Assembly (NCBI RefSeq): GCF_914271545.1
Contig: NZ_CAJZAH010000001.1
Location: 992,001 to 1,056,000 of the forward strand
DNA: 64,000 bases
Source of the DNA: Cupriavidus respiraculi
GTDB lineage: Bacteria; Pseudomonadota; Gammaproteobacteria; Burkholderiales; Burkholderiaceae
Direction: 5' to 3'
Part shown: one piece after another, positions 8,987 through 17,941 of the stretch
How the letters are laid out: the number at the start of each line of letters is the position of its first letter
Position numbering within the stretch: position 1 is the first letter of the stretch
Position numbers and translations under genes: made by a program
The notes under the pieces: model-generated
The model's input: the letters and a program-made list of their open reading frames with translations, nothing else
The model's database searches: none
What the model was told of the DNA's origin: nothing

Positions 8987-10237
8987 ATGTCGCGCTTTAC
9001 CTGGCTTCTGACCGAACTGTCGACGCGCCTATGGATTCGCGCCAGCATCTATGCCGTGCTGGCGGTCATTACGGCGCTGATCTCCATCTATGTACGGCAC
9101 TACATCCCGGAGGACATACCGCAGAAGATCGGCGCGGATGCCGTCGACGGCATCCTCAACATACTGGCTTCCAGCATGCTGGCCGTGACCATCTTCTCGG
9201 TCAGTACGATGGTGGCCGCCTATGGCGCCGCCACGAACAACGCGACCCCGCGTGCCACGCGGCTCCTGGTCGAGGACAAGATCTCGCACAACGCACTCTC
9301 GACGTTCATCGGCGCGTTCATCTTCAGCATCGTTGGCATCGTGGCGCTGACGACCGGCGCCTACGGCAATACCGGCCGGCTGGTCCTGTTCGTGGTGACG
9401 ATCCTGATCCTCTGCGGCATCGTCGTCACGCTGCTGCGCTGGATCGAGTATCTGTCGCGGCTGGGCCGGGTCAACGAGACGATCCAGCGCGTGGAGGAAG
9501 CCGCCAGCGCCGCGCTCAGGGAACGACTGGCGAATCCCTATCTTGGCGGCACGCCGATGCTGCCCGGCGACAAGGCTCCGGCGGATACGGTGCCGTTGAC
9601 GACAGACGACATCGGCTATGTCCAGCACATCGACATGGGGCTGCTCTCGGACGTTGCCGGCAAGCGCGACCTGCAGGTCTATATCGCTGCGATGCCCGGA
9701 AAGCTGGTGCATCCGACCCAGCCACTCGCCTTCATCGGTGGCGCGTGCAGCGATGACGACAGGGCTCGCGCCGTCAAGGCATTCATCGTCGGGCCGGAGC
9801 GCTCGTTCCGGCAGGATCCACGCTACGGCATGGTGGTGCTGTCGGAGATCGCCTCGCGCGCCTTGTCGCCTGCCGTCAACGACCCGGGCACCGCCCTGCA
9901 CGTGGTGACCGTCGGCCTCCGGGTGACGATGGCCTGGCGCCGCAGGCACGAGCTTGCCAGCCAGGAGGCACCGCCTCATCCGCGCATCCATGTACCCGGC
10001 CTGGCGGTGGCGGACCTTCTCGAGGACTTCCTGGGCCCCATCGAGCGGGATGGCGCGGCCCATGTCGAAGTGGGACTGGTCATGCAGCGTGCGCTGGCGG
10101 CATTCGCCCAAAGCGGCGACGCCGACCTGCGCGAAGCCGCGCTGCGCCATGCCAGCAGCGCGCTGGCGCGGGCGCAAGGGGTACTGAACGAGACCGAAAT
10201 GGTCGCGCTGCGCGCCGTGGCGCCGGCCGGCCGATAG
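8987..10237 (+). CDS. DUF2254-family membrane protein
   Basis: A 416-residue protein with four predicted membrane segments in the first 150 residues and a large soluble C-terminal part. The segments LASSMLAVTIFSVSTMV and RATRLLVEDKISHNAL, and the later FGxDPRYGMVVLSEIASRALSPAVNDPGTA-type region (seen here as RYGMVVLSEIASRALSPA), mark the DUF2254 family. No enzymatic function is known. It follows the CPA1 antiporter gene after an 8-bp gap and is probably co-transcribed, which suggests a shared role at the membrane. Confidence 0.87.
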   Translation: MSRFTWLLTELSTRLWIRASIYAVLAVITALISIYVRHYIPEDIPQKIGADAVDGILNILASSMLAVTIFSVSTMVAAYGAATNNATPRATRLLVEDKISHNALSTFIGAFIFSIVGIVALTTGAYGNTGRLVLFVVTILILCGIVVTLLRWIEYLSRLGRVNETIQRVEEAASAALRERLANPYLGGTPMLPGDKAPADTVPLTTDDIGYVQHIDMGLLSDVAGKRDLQVYIAAMPGKLVHPTQPLAFIGGACSDDDRARAVKAFIVGPERSFRQDPRYGMVVLSEIASRALSPAVNDPGTALHVVTVGLRVTMAWRRRHELASQEAPPHPRIHVPGLAVADLLEDFLGPIERDGAAHVEVGLVMQRALAAFAQSGDADLREAALRHASSALARAQGVLNETEMVALRAVAPAGR

Positions 10238-10263
10238 CGGACCGGCCCACGGCGTCCTCTTGC

Positions 10264-10401
10264 TCAGCGCCCGGAATCGTCGTCCTTCCGCGCGCGCATC
10301 AGGCCAGGCATGCCCGTCCACACGCAACGATGCGCCGCGCCGCCCAGTTCCGAGGCCAGCGCCGACAGCGTCATGGCCGCCAGTACCAGCAGTCTTCGCA
10401 T
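10264..10401 (-). CDS. Small hypothetical secreted or membrane peptide (45 residues)
   Basis: The start MRRLLVLAAMTLSALAS looks like a signal peptide or single membrane anchor, followed by a short polar tail. A strong AAGGGGG ribosome-binding site stands 5 bases before the ATG. The frame begins 14 bp after the stop of the Tat-exported hydrolase gene, so it would be the second gene of that operon. The remainder matches nothing I recognise. The ribosome-binding site and placement support it, but its shortness keeps confidence low. Confidence 0.4.
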   Translation of the reverse strand: MRRLLVLAAMTLSALASELGGAAHRCVWTGMPGLMRARKDDDSGR

Positions 10402-10415
10402 GATCGCCCCCTTGG

Positions 10416-11468
10416 TCAGCGGGCGTCGACGTCGAGCACCGCCTGCGCGAACGCCGCCGGCGCTTCCTGCGGCAGGTTGTGGCCGATGCCGCCCGTCAGG
10501 TGCCGGTGCTCGTAACGGCCGGTGAACTTGCTGGCATAGGCGCTGGGCTTGGGGTGCGGCGCCCCGTTGGCATCGCCTTCCATCGTGATCGTCGGCACGC
10601 CGATGGTCGGCGCCGTCGCGAGCCGCTTTTCGATATCGTCGAAGCGTGGGTCGCCCGTAGCCAGGCCCTGCCGCCAGCGGTAGTTGTGGATGGTGATTTC
10701 CACATGGTCCGGGTTGTCGAACGCGGCCGCGCTGCGCTCGAACGTCGCGTCGTCGAAATCCCACTTCGGCGATGCCAGTTTCCAGATCAGCCGGTTGAAT
10801 TCCCTGGTGTACTTCTCGTAGCCGGCGCGGCCGCGATCCGTCGCGAAGTAGAACTGGTACCACCACTGCAGTTCGGCTTCGGGCGGCAGCGGCTGCTTGC
10901 CGGCCGCCTGGCTGCCGATCAGGTAGCCGCTGACCGCGACCAGTCCGCGGCAGCGGTCCGGCCACAGCGCGGCCATGATGTCCGCGGTGCGCGCGCCCCA
11001 GTCGAAGCCGGCAACCACCGCGTTCCGGATGCCGAGCGCATCCATCAGCGCGATCATGTCGGCGGCGATAGCCGAGGGCTGGCCGTTGCGCATGGTGGCG
11101 GCGGACAGGAACGTCGTCGAGCCATAGCCGCGCAGATAGGGGATGATGACCCGATAGCCCCGCGCGGCCAGCAGCGGCGCTACATCGACGAAGCTGTAGA
11201 TGTCGTAGGGCCAGCCGTGCAGCAGCAGCGCGACCGGCCCGTTGGCCGGGCCGGCTTCCGCGTAGCCGACCCGCAGTTCGCCCGCGTCGACATGCTTGAT
11301 CGGCGCGAACTTCGTATGGCTGCCCGGCGCGGCCGGTGGCACCGGCGCGGATTTGAACTGCGCGGTCTGCGCCCGCGCGGCCTGGGCCATGCCCAGATGC
11401 GCCGCGGCGAGCGTCAGTGCCGCCGTACCCAGAAAGCCCCGACGAGGCAGATCGATCTTGTTAGACAC
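10416..11468 (-). CDS. Tat-exported alpha/beta hydrolase, epoxide-hydrolase-like
   Basis: A 350-residue alpha/beta hydrolase. The N-terminus carries a twin-arginine signal (LPRRGFLGTAALTLAAAH, cleavage near ARAQ), so it should act folded in the periplasm. The fold markers are the oxyanion motif HGWPYD (near 85), the nucleophile elbow GFDWGA with Asp156 as nucleophile, and a C-terminal GGIGHNLP with the catalytic His. An Asp nucleophile after GF is typical of epoxide hydrolases and haloalkane dehalogenases rather than esterases. The substrate is unknown. A similar but distinct Tat-exported epoxide hydrolase is encoded at 32744-34069. Confidence 0.88.
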   Translation of the reverse strand: MSNKIDLPRRGFLGTAALTLAAAHLGMAQAARAQTAQFKSAPVPPAAPGSHTKFAPIKHVDAGELRVGYAEAGPANGPVALLLHGWPYDIYSFVDVAPLLAARGYRVIIPYLRGYGSTTFLSAATMRNGQPSAIAADMIALMDALGIRNAVVAGFDWGARTADIMAALWPDRCRGLVAVSGYLIGSQAAGKQPLPPEAELQWWYQFYFATDRGRAGYEKYTREFNRLIWKLASPKWDFDDATFERSAAAFDNPDHVEITIHNYRWRQGLATGDPRFDDIEKRLATAPTIGVPTITMEGDANGAPHPKPSAYASKFTGRYEHRHLTGGIGHNLPQEAPAAFAQAVLDVDAR

Positions 11469-11670
11469 TTCCCTCTCCTGTGCGTGTTGGAACTGGGCAC
11501 AGTCTAGGAAGCCGGTGCATGCGGGATGTGTCAGGGGGCGGGGGGTTTTGTATCGCCATGTATATGGCGCGAGCGGGCAAACAAGTCGATACGGTGGCCG
11601 GTGCGGGGAACGACTCCCGGGCGGGTCCTGGCCGTGCCGCCGCCCGGGGAAATGGGCTGTCGCCCTGCCG

Positions 11671-12168
11671 TCAGCCCTGCGGCACGCTCCGTCCGGCCCT
11701 TGCCGCCTCGATAGTGGCGATGTCGATCTTCGTCATGCCCATCATCGCTTCGAAAGCGCGTTTGGCTGCGGCGCGATCCGGGTCGGTGTAGGCCGCGGTA
11801 AGCGCGCGCGGCGTGATCTGCCAGGACACGCCCCAGCGGTCCTGACACCAGCCGCATGCATTCTCGCGGCCCCCGTTGCCGACGATCGCGTTCCACAGCC
11901 GGTCGGTTTCCGCCTGGTCATCGGTGGCGATCTGGAACGAGAACGCCTCGTTGTGCGTGACCTGCGGCCCGCCGTTCAGCCCCAGGCAAGGAATGCCGGC
12001 CACGGTGAACTCCACCGTCAGTACGTCGCCCTCCTTACCGGAGGGATAGTCGGCCGGCGCGCGGTGAACCGCGACGACCGCGCTGTCGGGAAAGGTCGCT
12101 GCATAGAAGTTCGCTGCATCCAGCGCGCCGCCGTCGTACCACAGACAGACCGTGTTCTTGCTGATCAT
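11671..12168 (-). CDS. VOC/PhnB-like protein
   Basis: A 165-residue protein of the PhnB-type branch of the vicinal oxygen chelate superfamily (annotated in Pfam as 3-demethylubiquinone-9 3-methyltransferase-like, a name that does not establish activity). Typical features are the opening ISKNTVCLWYDG, then ANFYAATFPDS, the central HNEAFSFQI segment, and the end CGWCQDRWGVSWQITP. The last 30 residues (AFEAMMGMTKIDI and onward) match the usual family ending. It stands alone, about 200 bp from the hydrolase gene. The physiological role is not known. Confidence 0.85.
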   Translation of the reverse strand: MISKNTVCLWYDGGALDAANFYAATFPDSAVVAVHRAPADYPSGKEGDVLTVEFTVAGIPCLGLNGGPQVTHNEAFSFQIATDDQAETDRLWNAIVGNGGRENACGWCQDRWGVSWQITPRALTAAYTDPDRAAAKRAFEAMMGMTKIDIATIEAARAGRSVPQG

Positions 12169-12467
12169 TTGTCACCTCCTGAAGCGTCGATAACAGGAAT
12201 CCCATACCGGCACGGGCCCCGGGCGTCCACATTGCCCCCCATTTATTGCGGTCGGAACGGCCGCCGTCGCCGGGCTCCGCCAATGTACTACCCGATGCGC
12301 GGTTCGTGTCCGCCATCGCACCGGACCCGCGCCCGGCGGCGGCATGGTTCCCCGGCGGAAGCCGCGGCGGGTAGAATCCCCGGCGCGACACGCCTCGCCG
12401 AAGGCGATCCGCGGCAGCAACACGGATGGCCGGATCACACAACAACACGGACGACAAAGACAACACC

Positions 12468-14003
12468 ATGCGCCACCGCAGCCCGCGCCCCGCCGCGCCC
12501 TTTCCCGCCACCCGCCGCACCGTGGTCGCCCTGCTGGCCACGCTATGCGCCGGCGTCGCCGCCGCCCAGCCCGCCGCCAAGCGCGACGAGTTCTTCTGGC
12601 TCAGCGAGATCAACAAGGCCACCGCCGTGATCAATGCCGAGCAGGGCCTGCTGGACAAGGCCACGGTACCGCGCGTGGCCGCCGGCATCGGCAAGGTCAT
12701 CCAGGACGGCAACCAGCCTGGCGGCAAGCGGCCTTCCACCGTCATCACGTACGAGCCGCTGCTGATCCAGGCTGCCGGCGTGGAAGTCACGATGCTGCAT
12801 GCCGGCCGCTCCAGCCAGGACATGCATGCGACCTACCGCGCGGCCATCATGCGCGACAACCTGCTCGCGCTTGCCGACCAGCTCAACAAGACTTCGCGCA
12901 CGCTCGTCGCGCTGGCCGGCAAGCACGCCGCCACCATGGTGCCCAACTACACCAACGGCGTCGCCGCGCAGGCCAACAGCTACGGCCACTACCTGCTGGG
13001 CCACGCCGCCGCGCTGGAGCGCCACGCGCAGCGCATCCGCGAGACCTACGCCCGCGTCGACCGCTCGCCGATGGGCACCACCGTTCTGAACGGCACGAGC
13101 TGGCCGCTCGATCGCCAGCGCATGGCGGCCTACCTCGGCTTCGGCGCGCTGGTCGACAACGCCTACGATGCCGCGCAGATCTCGTCCGCGGAATATCCGG
13201 TGGAAGTGGGCGCCATCGTCACCAGCATCGCGCTGCAGGCCGGCAACTTCGTGGAAGACGTGATGACGCAGTACGCCCAGCCGCGTCCCTGGATCCTGCT
13301 GGCCGAAGGCGGTGGCAATACCTACGTGTCGAGCGCCATGCCGCAGAAGCGCAATCCGGGCCTGCTGAACAATGCCCGCCGCAATGCCTCCACCGCCATC
13401 ACGCTCGCCATGGGCCCCGTGATCCAGGCCCACAACATTCCGCCGGGCATGCCGGACGCCAAGGAGGTCAAGCCGAACAGCGAGATGGTGGCGAGCGGCG
13501 TCACCGTCCTGAAGGACTGGGACCGCATCCTCGCCGCGCTGGTCGTCAGCCCCGAGCGCGCACTGGAAGAACTGAACAGCGACTGGACGGCCTCGCAGGA
13601 GCTTGCCGACGTGCTGATGCGCAAGTACAAGGTGCCGTTCCGCGTGGGCCACCACTTCGCGTCGGAGATCGTCGACTACGCCAAGGCCAACAACATCCGT
13701 CCGAGCGACTTCCCTTATGCCGAGGCACGCCGCATCTACCTGGAGGCGGGCAAGGAGTACAACACGGGCGAATTGCCGATGAGCGAAGCCGAGTTCCGCG
13801 CCACGCTGAACCCGCTGACCATCGTGAAGAACCGCGCCACCGTCGGCGGCCCGCAGCCCGCGGAGATGGACCGCATGCTCAAGGCCGCCCAGCAGCGGCT
13901 TGCCGCGCAGGAACAATGGGCCAAGACCAGCCGGGGCAATATCGACGCGGCGCTGGCCCGGCTGGATGCGGACTTCGCGCGGTTGTCGGGTGGAGGGAGG
14001 TAG
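12468..14003 (+). CDS. Exported fumarate-lyase-superfamily protein, argininosuccinate-lyase-like
   Basis: A 511-residue protein with the superfamily signature SSAMPQKRNPG near residue 288, the segment around the catalytic Ser. The upstream NGTSWPLDRQ and HAGRSSQDMHATY segments also fit the argininosuccinate lyase branch. Unusually the N-terminus is a signal peptide: basic residues, ATRRTVVALLATLCAG and AAAQ just before the mature protein. Arg-Arg at residues 16-17 leaves a Tat route possible. The ATG at 12468 is preferred because it places the signal peptide correctly; an in-frame ATG at 12426 is an alternative, and neither has a clear ribosome-binding site. A periplasmic lyase would not be an arginine-biosynthesis enzyme. 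The substrate is unknown. Confidence 0.8.
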   Translation: MRHRSPRPAAPFPATRRTVVALLATLCAGVAAAQPAAKRDEFFWLSEINKATAVINAEQGLLDKATVPRVAAGIGKVIQDGNQPGGKRPSTVITYEPLLIQAAGVEVTMLHAGRSSQDMHATYRAAIMRDNLLALADQLNKTSRTLVALAGKHAATMVPNYTNGVAAQANSYGHYLLGHAAALERHAQRIRETYARVDRSPMGTTVLNGTSWPLDRQRMAAYLGFGALVDNAYDAAQISSAEYPVEVGAIVTSIALQAGNFVEDVMTQYAQPRPWILLAEGGGNTYVSSAMPQKRNPGLLNNARRNASTAITLAMGPVIQAHNIPPGMPDAKEVKPNSEMVASGVTVLKDWDRILAALVVSPERALEELNSDWTASQELADVLMRKYKVPFRVGHHFASEIVDYAKANNIRPSDFPYAEARRIYLEAGKEYNTGELPMSEAEFRATLNPLTIVKNRATVGGPQPAEMDRMLKAAQQRLAAQEQWAKTSRGNIDAALARLDADFARLSGGGR

Positions 14004-14056
14004 GAAGCGCGATGTTGGGACGTAGCCCGGCACATGGGGTGTGCAGCCGTCCCTCG

Positions 14057-14085
14057 CCCGCCGGCCGCTGGCAGCGGCCGGCGGG
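14057..14085. terminator. Strong hairpin between convergent genes
   Basis: A perfect 12-bp GC stem (14057-14068 with 14074-14085, 5-nt loop) lies between the converging lyase and CsgG-like genes, followed by a second small hairpin of GCGCGC repeats. There is no T tract, so intrinsic termination is uncertain; the position suits a bidirectional stop or mRNA 3'-end stabiliser. Confidence 0.5.
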
Positions 14086-14108
14086 ATGCGCGCGAAGCGC
14101 GCGGAGAA

Positions 14109-14936
14109 TTACGAGCCGACCTTGAGGCGGCCGCCGCGCCCCAGTCCGCCCTTCACTTCCTGGGCCTTGTAGTTGCGCAGCGAGACGACCATGTTGTTGT
14201 AGGCGTCCATGAATGCCGCCACGGTGGCCTTGCCTTCCGGTGTGCGGGAGAAACCGCCGAGCCCGCCCGCCGCACCGCCGCCAAACGCGCCGAGGGCAGC
14301 GCCGAAGTTGGTTGCCGTGGAATTGCCTTCGGAGATGGACAGCTGCACGCCCGAGCGAATATCGAACATGGTCAGGGTCACGACCGAAGCCTTGCTTTGC
14401 ATCGCACCGCCCACGAGGGCACCGACACCGCCAAACAGGCTACCGACACCGGCGGCAAGCTGCCCCGTGGAGTCGTTGTCGATAATGATCGCGGGCTCCA
14501 TGTAGTAATCCGCCGCGACGCGTTGGCCCTTCTGCTGCTTCGAGCCTGCGCGGAATTCGCCGGAGTTGCGCTGCTTGTCCGTGATGGCCGACAGCTTGCT
14601 TTCGGTGCGGTTGTTGCCCACCGACGTGATCACGAAGCAGTTCGACTGCTGCACGGCGAGGCGGATCAGCGGCTCGATGGTCGTGATCTTGGTAGCCGCG
14701 CCGAAGCTTGCATACCATTCCTTGCCACGACCATCGTCCACGGCCAGTGTGCCCAGGGGCGCGTCGCAGCGCTCCAGCGAGGCGTTCGCATTGACGCTGG
14801 CTGCTCCACCGGCCGCACCGGTCGCCGCCGTGGGCGCCGTGCCGCTGCTGACGACGCCGCCTCCCGGGGTGACACAGCCAGCCAGAGCCAGGGACGTGGC
14901 CACTACGGCCACGCGCAAAGAAGTCGTCTTGGACAT
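14109..14936 (-). CDS. CsgG/HfaB-like lipoprotein
   Basis: A 275-residue lipoprotein: the signal peptide ends in the lipobox LALAGC. The body contains the CsgG-type region LIRLAVQQSNCFVITS, ADYYMEPAIIIDND and VTLTMFDIRSGVQLSISEG, with a glycine-rich stretch (GAALGAFGGGAAGGLGG) that could insert in membrane. CsgG proteins form outer-membrane secretion channels for curli; HfaB anchors holdfasts. No curli subunit or other csg gene is nearby, so the partner is unknown. A Sel1-repeat lipoprotein gene lies directly upstream on the same strand (65 bp) and may be co-expressed. Confidence 0.72.
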   Translation of the reverse strand: MSKTTSLRVAVVATSLALAGCVTPGGGVVSSGTAPTAATGAAGGAASVNANASLERCDAPLGTLAVDDGRGKEWYASFGAATKITTIEPLIRLAVQQSNCFVITSVGNNRTESKLSAITDKQRNSGEFRAGSKQQKGQRVAADYYMEPAIIIDNDSTGQLAAGVGSLFGGVGALVGGAMQSKASVVTLTMFDIRSGVQLSISEGNSTATNFGAALGAFGGGAAGGLGGFSRTPEGKATVAAFMDAYNNMVVSLRNYKAQEVKGGLGRGGRLKVGS

Positions 14937-15000
14937 GAAATCGCTTCCTGTTGACGCAGGTTGTTGACGCAGTTGAGGGAGAGAGATGGGGTGGGAAGGC

Positions 15001-15606
15001 TTAGCGTGGCTGCCAGCCGGATACGTCCCACACCCAGTAGTACGGAAAGCTGGTGTACCAGACGACCCAGGACTTCCGGTACGTCTCGCGTACCTGATAC
15101 AAGCTCCGTTCGTCCTGCTTGGCCTCGCGGGCTTGCGCAAGCAGTTCCTTGGCTTCCTTGTTGCCCTTGGCCGCGGCGCGCGCCAGCCAGGCCTCCGCCT
15201 CCGCGGGGTCCGGACCCATTTCCTCGAAGCCCATCAGATAGACGCGACCGAGCGCCAGCTGGGCCTGCACGTGGCCGTTTTCGCCCGCCTTGCGCAGCCA
15301 CTGCAGGGCCTGGTGGCTGTCGAGTTCGACACCGTCACCGCGCAACAGGCGCAGGCCGAGGTCATACGCCGCGTCCGGATTGCGCTCGGCCACCTCGGCG
15401 AGCGCCTGCATGCGCCGCTCGGCGTCGGTCGGCGCGCTGGGAGCCATACTCGGCGACGTAACGATTCGTCGGTCCTGATCGGCGCAGACGCTGCCGTTGC
15501 ACACGCGGACGGTCGGCGACCGGGACAACTGACTCTCCGGCGACTGCGCCGCGCATCCGGCCAAGCCGACTACGGACACGCATGCCAAGTGAACGAAAAG
15601 ACGCAT
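15001..15606 (-). CDS. Sel1-like repeat lipoprotein
   Basis: A 201-residue protein with a lipoprotein signal (VSVVGLAGC). Residues 75-155 contain two to three Sel1-type helical repeats: PDAAYDLGLRLLRGDGVELD, then HQALQWLRKAGENGHVQAQLALGRVYL, then AEAWLARAAAKGNKEAKELL (each quoted in part). The C-terminus is aromatic (WVVWYTSFPYYWVWD), unusual for the family and possibly surface- or partner-binding. Upstream of the CsgG-like gene on the same strand. Sel1 repeats mediate protein contacts; no specific function can be given. Confidence 0.8.
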   Translation of the reverse strand: MRLFVHLACVSVVGLAGCAAQSPESQLSRSPTVRVCNGSVCADQDRRIVTSPSMAPSAPTDAERRMQALAEVAERNPDAAYDLGLRLLRGDGVELDSHQALQWLRKAGENGHVQAQLALGRVYLMGFEEMGPDPAEAEAWLARAAAKGNKEAKELLAQAREAKQDERSLYQVRETYRKSWVVWYTSFPYYWVWDVSGWQPR

Positions 15607-15803
15607 GAAAAATCAGCCCGAAGGCCGCGGAGGCGGTTCGCAGGAACCGGAATGTAAGTAAACGTTTAGAGTGTAACAGTTGGCATGTAATCCCGGAAAC
15701 ACATGTTTTGCCTGAGCGAGGCGCTGTTGTGGCGTGGGCGCTACTCATTTCAGCCCAAGGTGGGGACGCAGGTTCGCGCTGATGACCGGCCGAGCCCGCC
15801 GGT

Positions 15804-17546
15804 TCAGGCGGCGCGCCGCGCCAGCACCTCGTCGCGCGGACCGGCATCGACGACGCTGCCGGCCTCCACCACCACGATGGTGTCGAACCGGGCCAGCAGG
15901 CTCGGCCGGTGTACCGAGGCCACGATGCAGGCGGTGGGAAAGGCGGCGCTCATGCGGTCGAACACCCGGCCCTCGGCCTGGGGATCGAGCGCGCTGGTCG
16001 GTTCGTCGAGCAGCAGCAGCGAACTGCCGCGCGCCGCCAGTGCGCCCCGGGCCAGCGCCAGCCGCTGCCGCTGGCCGCCCGACAGATTGCCGCCGCGCTC
16101 GTTGATGGGGCTGGCCAGGCCCTCCGGCAGGCGCTGCAGCACCTCGTCGAACACACCGGCATGCATGGCCGCGTGCAGCGCGGCCGCATCGGCCGGCTCG
16201 CCGAAGGTGAGGTTTTCCTGCACGCTGGCCTCGAACACCTCGGCTTCCTGCGGAATCAGGGTGGCCAGCGTTCGCAGCGCCGGCCAGTCGATCGCCACGC
16301 CGTCGCGCCGCAGTTCGCCCTGCTGGGGGTGATAGAGACCGGCGAGCGCGCGCAGCAGCGTGCTTTTGCCACCGCCGCTCGGGCCGATCAGCGCCACGCG
16401 TGCGCCGCGCCGCAGCAGCAGATCGACGCCATGCAGCCCGCCGCGCGCATCGTCCGCATAGCGCCATCCCACTGCGCGCAGTTCCAGCGTCTGCCATGGC
16501 GCGTCCGGCACCACCGGCGGCACCGCCCCATCGGGATCGCCGGGCGCATCCCAGATCGGCTCGGCGCTGCCGTAGTCGGTGTGCATGCGGGCAAAGCTCT
16601 GGAAGTTGGACGCCATTGCGCCGACCACCGAGGCGGCCTGCTGCGCGTACTGGTAGATCATGAAGACGGTGCCAAGCAGCACCGCCTGCCCCGGCTCGCG
16701 GGTCTGGAGCACGTAGACCACCACGAGAATCCAAGTCAGCCCCATGCCGAGCAGATCCACGGCGAACCACTTTCCCTCGTTGAACATGACCGCGCGGCGC
16801 AGAGGCGCCATCACCGCGTCCATGCGCCGGCCGAGCAGCTTGCGCGACGCGGCCTGCAGGCGCAGCCCGATCACCGTGCCGGCGTTGCCGACGAAGTCCA
16901 GCAACGCGGCCGCATAGCGGCGCTCCGCGTCGTTCTCGGCGCGGGCCAGCTGCATCAGGATGCGGTCGAAGCGCAGGATGATCAGCGCGATGATCACGTA
17001 GCCCGTCACCGCGATCGCCCCGCTGGTACGCGACAGCAGGGCCAGCGCGACGATCGGACCCACGAAGTTGAACGCGCTCTGCAGATAGCCGAACTGGTTC
17101 TGCGCGAACTCCGACAACGCACGGCTGGACTGCAGCACGCGGTGTTGCAGCTCACCCGAATGCCGGCCATCCCGCCAGGCCAGCGGCGCCGACGCGATGC
17201 GCGCATAGAGCTGATCGGCCAGCCGCTCGCGCACGCGCACGCCCACGTTGCGCTCCAGCACCCGGCCCGGACCGTGCAGCAGCCACGACAGCAGATAGAT
17301 GCCGATGAGATAGACGATCCAGCGGCCCGCCGTGGCGATGCTGCCCTGCTGCAGCGCGTTGATCGCCTGCGCGGCCAGCCATGGCATGGTCAGCCGCAGC
17401 AACTGCGCGCCGGACAACAGCGCGGCGGCGCCGACCATCTGCGATCGCACGCCAACGGCATGGCGCCACAGCGCGCGATACAGATCGCGGGCGGCACTGC
17501 CGAGGCCGATGGCTCTGGAAGGGGATGTGGGATCGGACTTCGCCAT
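15804..17546 (-). CDS. ABC transporter, fused membrane and ATPase domains
   Basis: A 580-residue half-transporter of the exporter type. The N-terminal 320 residues contain about six membrane segments; the ATPase domain carries Walker A GPSGGGKST, the Q-loop region IPQEAEVF, signature LSGGQRQRL, Walker B LLLLDEPTSALD and a switch His in VASVHRPSLL. The start at 17546 has AAAGGAG ten bases upstream, better than the longer frame. It stands alone, so it probably works as a homodimer. The substrate (lipid, peptide or drug) cannot be told. Confidence 0.9.
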   Translation of the reverse strand: MAKSDPTSPSRAIGLGSAARDLYRALWRHAVGVRSQMVGAAALLSGAQLLRLTMPWLAAQAINALQQGSIATAGRWIVYLIGIYLLSWLLHGPGRVLERNVGVRVRERLADQLYARIASAPLAWRDGRHSGELQHRVLQSSRALSEFAQNQFGYLQSAFNFVGPIVALALLSRTSGAIAVTGYVIIALIILRFDRILMQLARAENDAERRYAAALLDFVGNAGTVIGLRLQAASRKLLGRRMDAVMAPLRRAVMFNEGKWFAVDLLGMGLTWILVVVYVLQTREPGQAVLLGTVFMIYQYAQQAASVVGAMASNFQSFARMHTDYGSAEPIWDAPGDPDGAVPPVVPDAPWQTLELRAVGWRYADDARGGLHGVDLLLRRGARVALIGPSGGGKSTLLRALAGLYHPQQGELRRDGVAIDWPALRTLATLIPQEAEVFEASVQENLTFGEPADAAALHAAMHAGVFDEVLQRLPEGLASPINERGGNLSGGQRQRLALARGALAARGSSLLLLDEPTSALDPQAEGRVFDRMSAAFPTACIVASVHRPSLLARFDTIVVVEAGSVVDAGPRDEVLARRAA

Positions 17547-17606
17547 GCGGTCATGACTCCTTTGCCGTGTGTCGCACCACCGGGCCGATGGAAGCCCTGG
17601 GGGCAA

Positions 17607-17941
17607 AGGGAACTATTGTGCCGGAGCGACGGATGACACGGATTCCCACATCCCAACCGGGATGTCGCGCCGACGGATGGACTATCCCTTCGCACCGACG
17701 GCTTCGCGCGACCGTGTCGCCGTGCTGGATCCCATCGCCTTTCCGCCGCGCATTGTTGTCCTCCGGACAACACACTGAAGGCCGCCGCGACCCTACTGCG
17801 CTTCGCTGCCCTTGCCTAGAATCCGTTGCAACGATGGTTGCACGAGGCGTGCGACGGTCGAGCAAGACGTCCGCACGACGAAGCGGACATCGGCTGCCGC
17901 GCGCCGCGGCTTGTCCCCAAACCCACACAGGACTACTGGAA
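17607..17941. other. Intergenic region between ABC transporter and metallo-hydrolase genes
   Basis: About 335 bp of divergent spacer. No convincing gene, terminator or strong repeat was seen. It must hold promoters for both flanking genes, but no consensus boxes stand out in the GC-rich sequence. Confidence 0.5.

Noticed and set aside
14057-14100. GC hairpins considered as a mobile REP-type element
   Set aside because: Only one copy was noticed in the window and there is no transposase; a terminator or mRNA-end structure is simpler.
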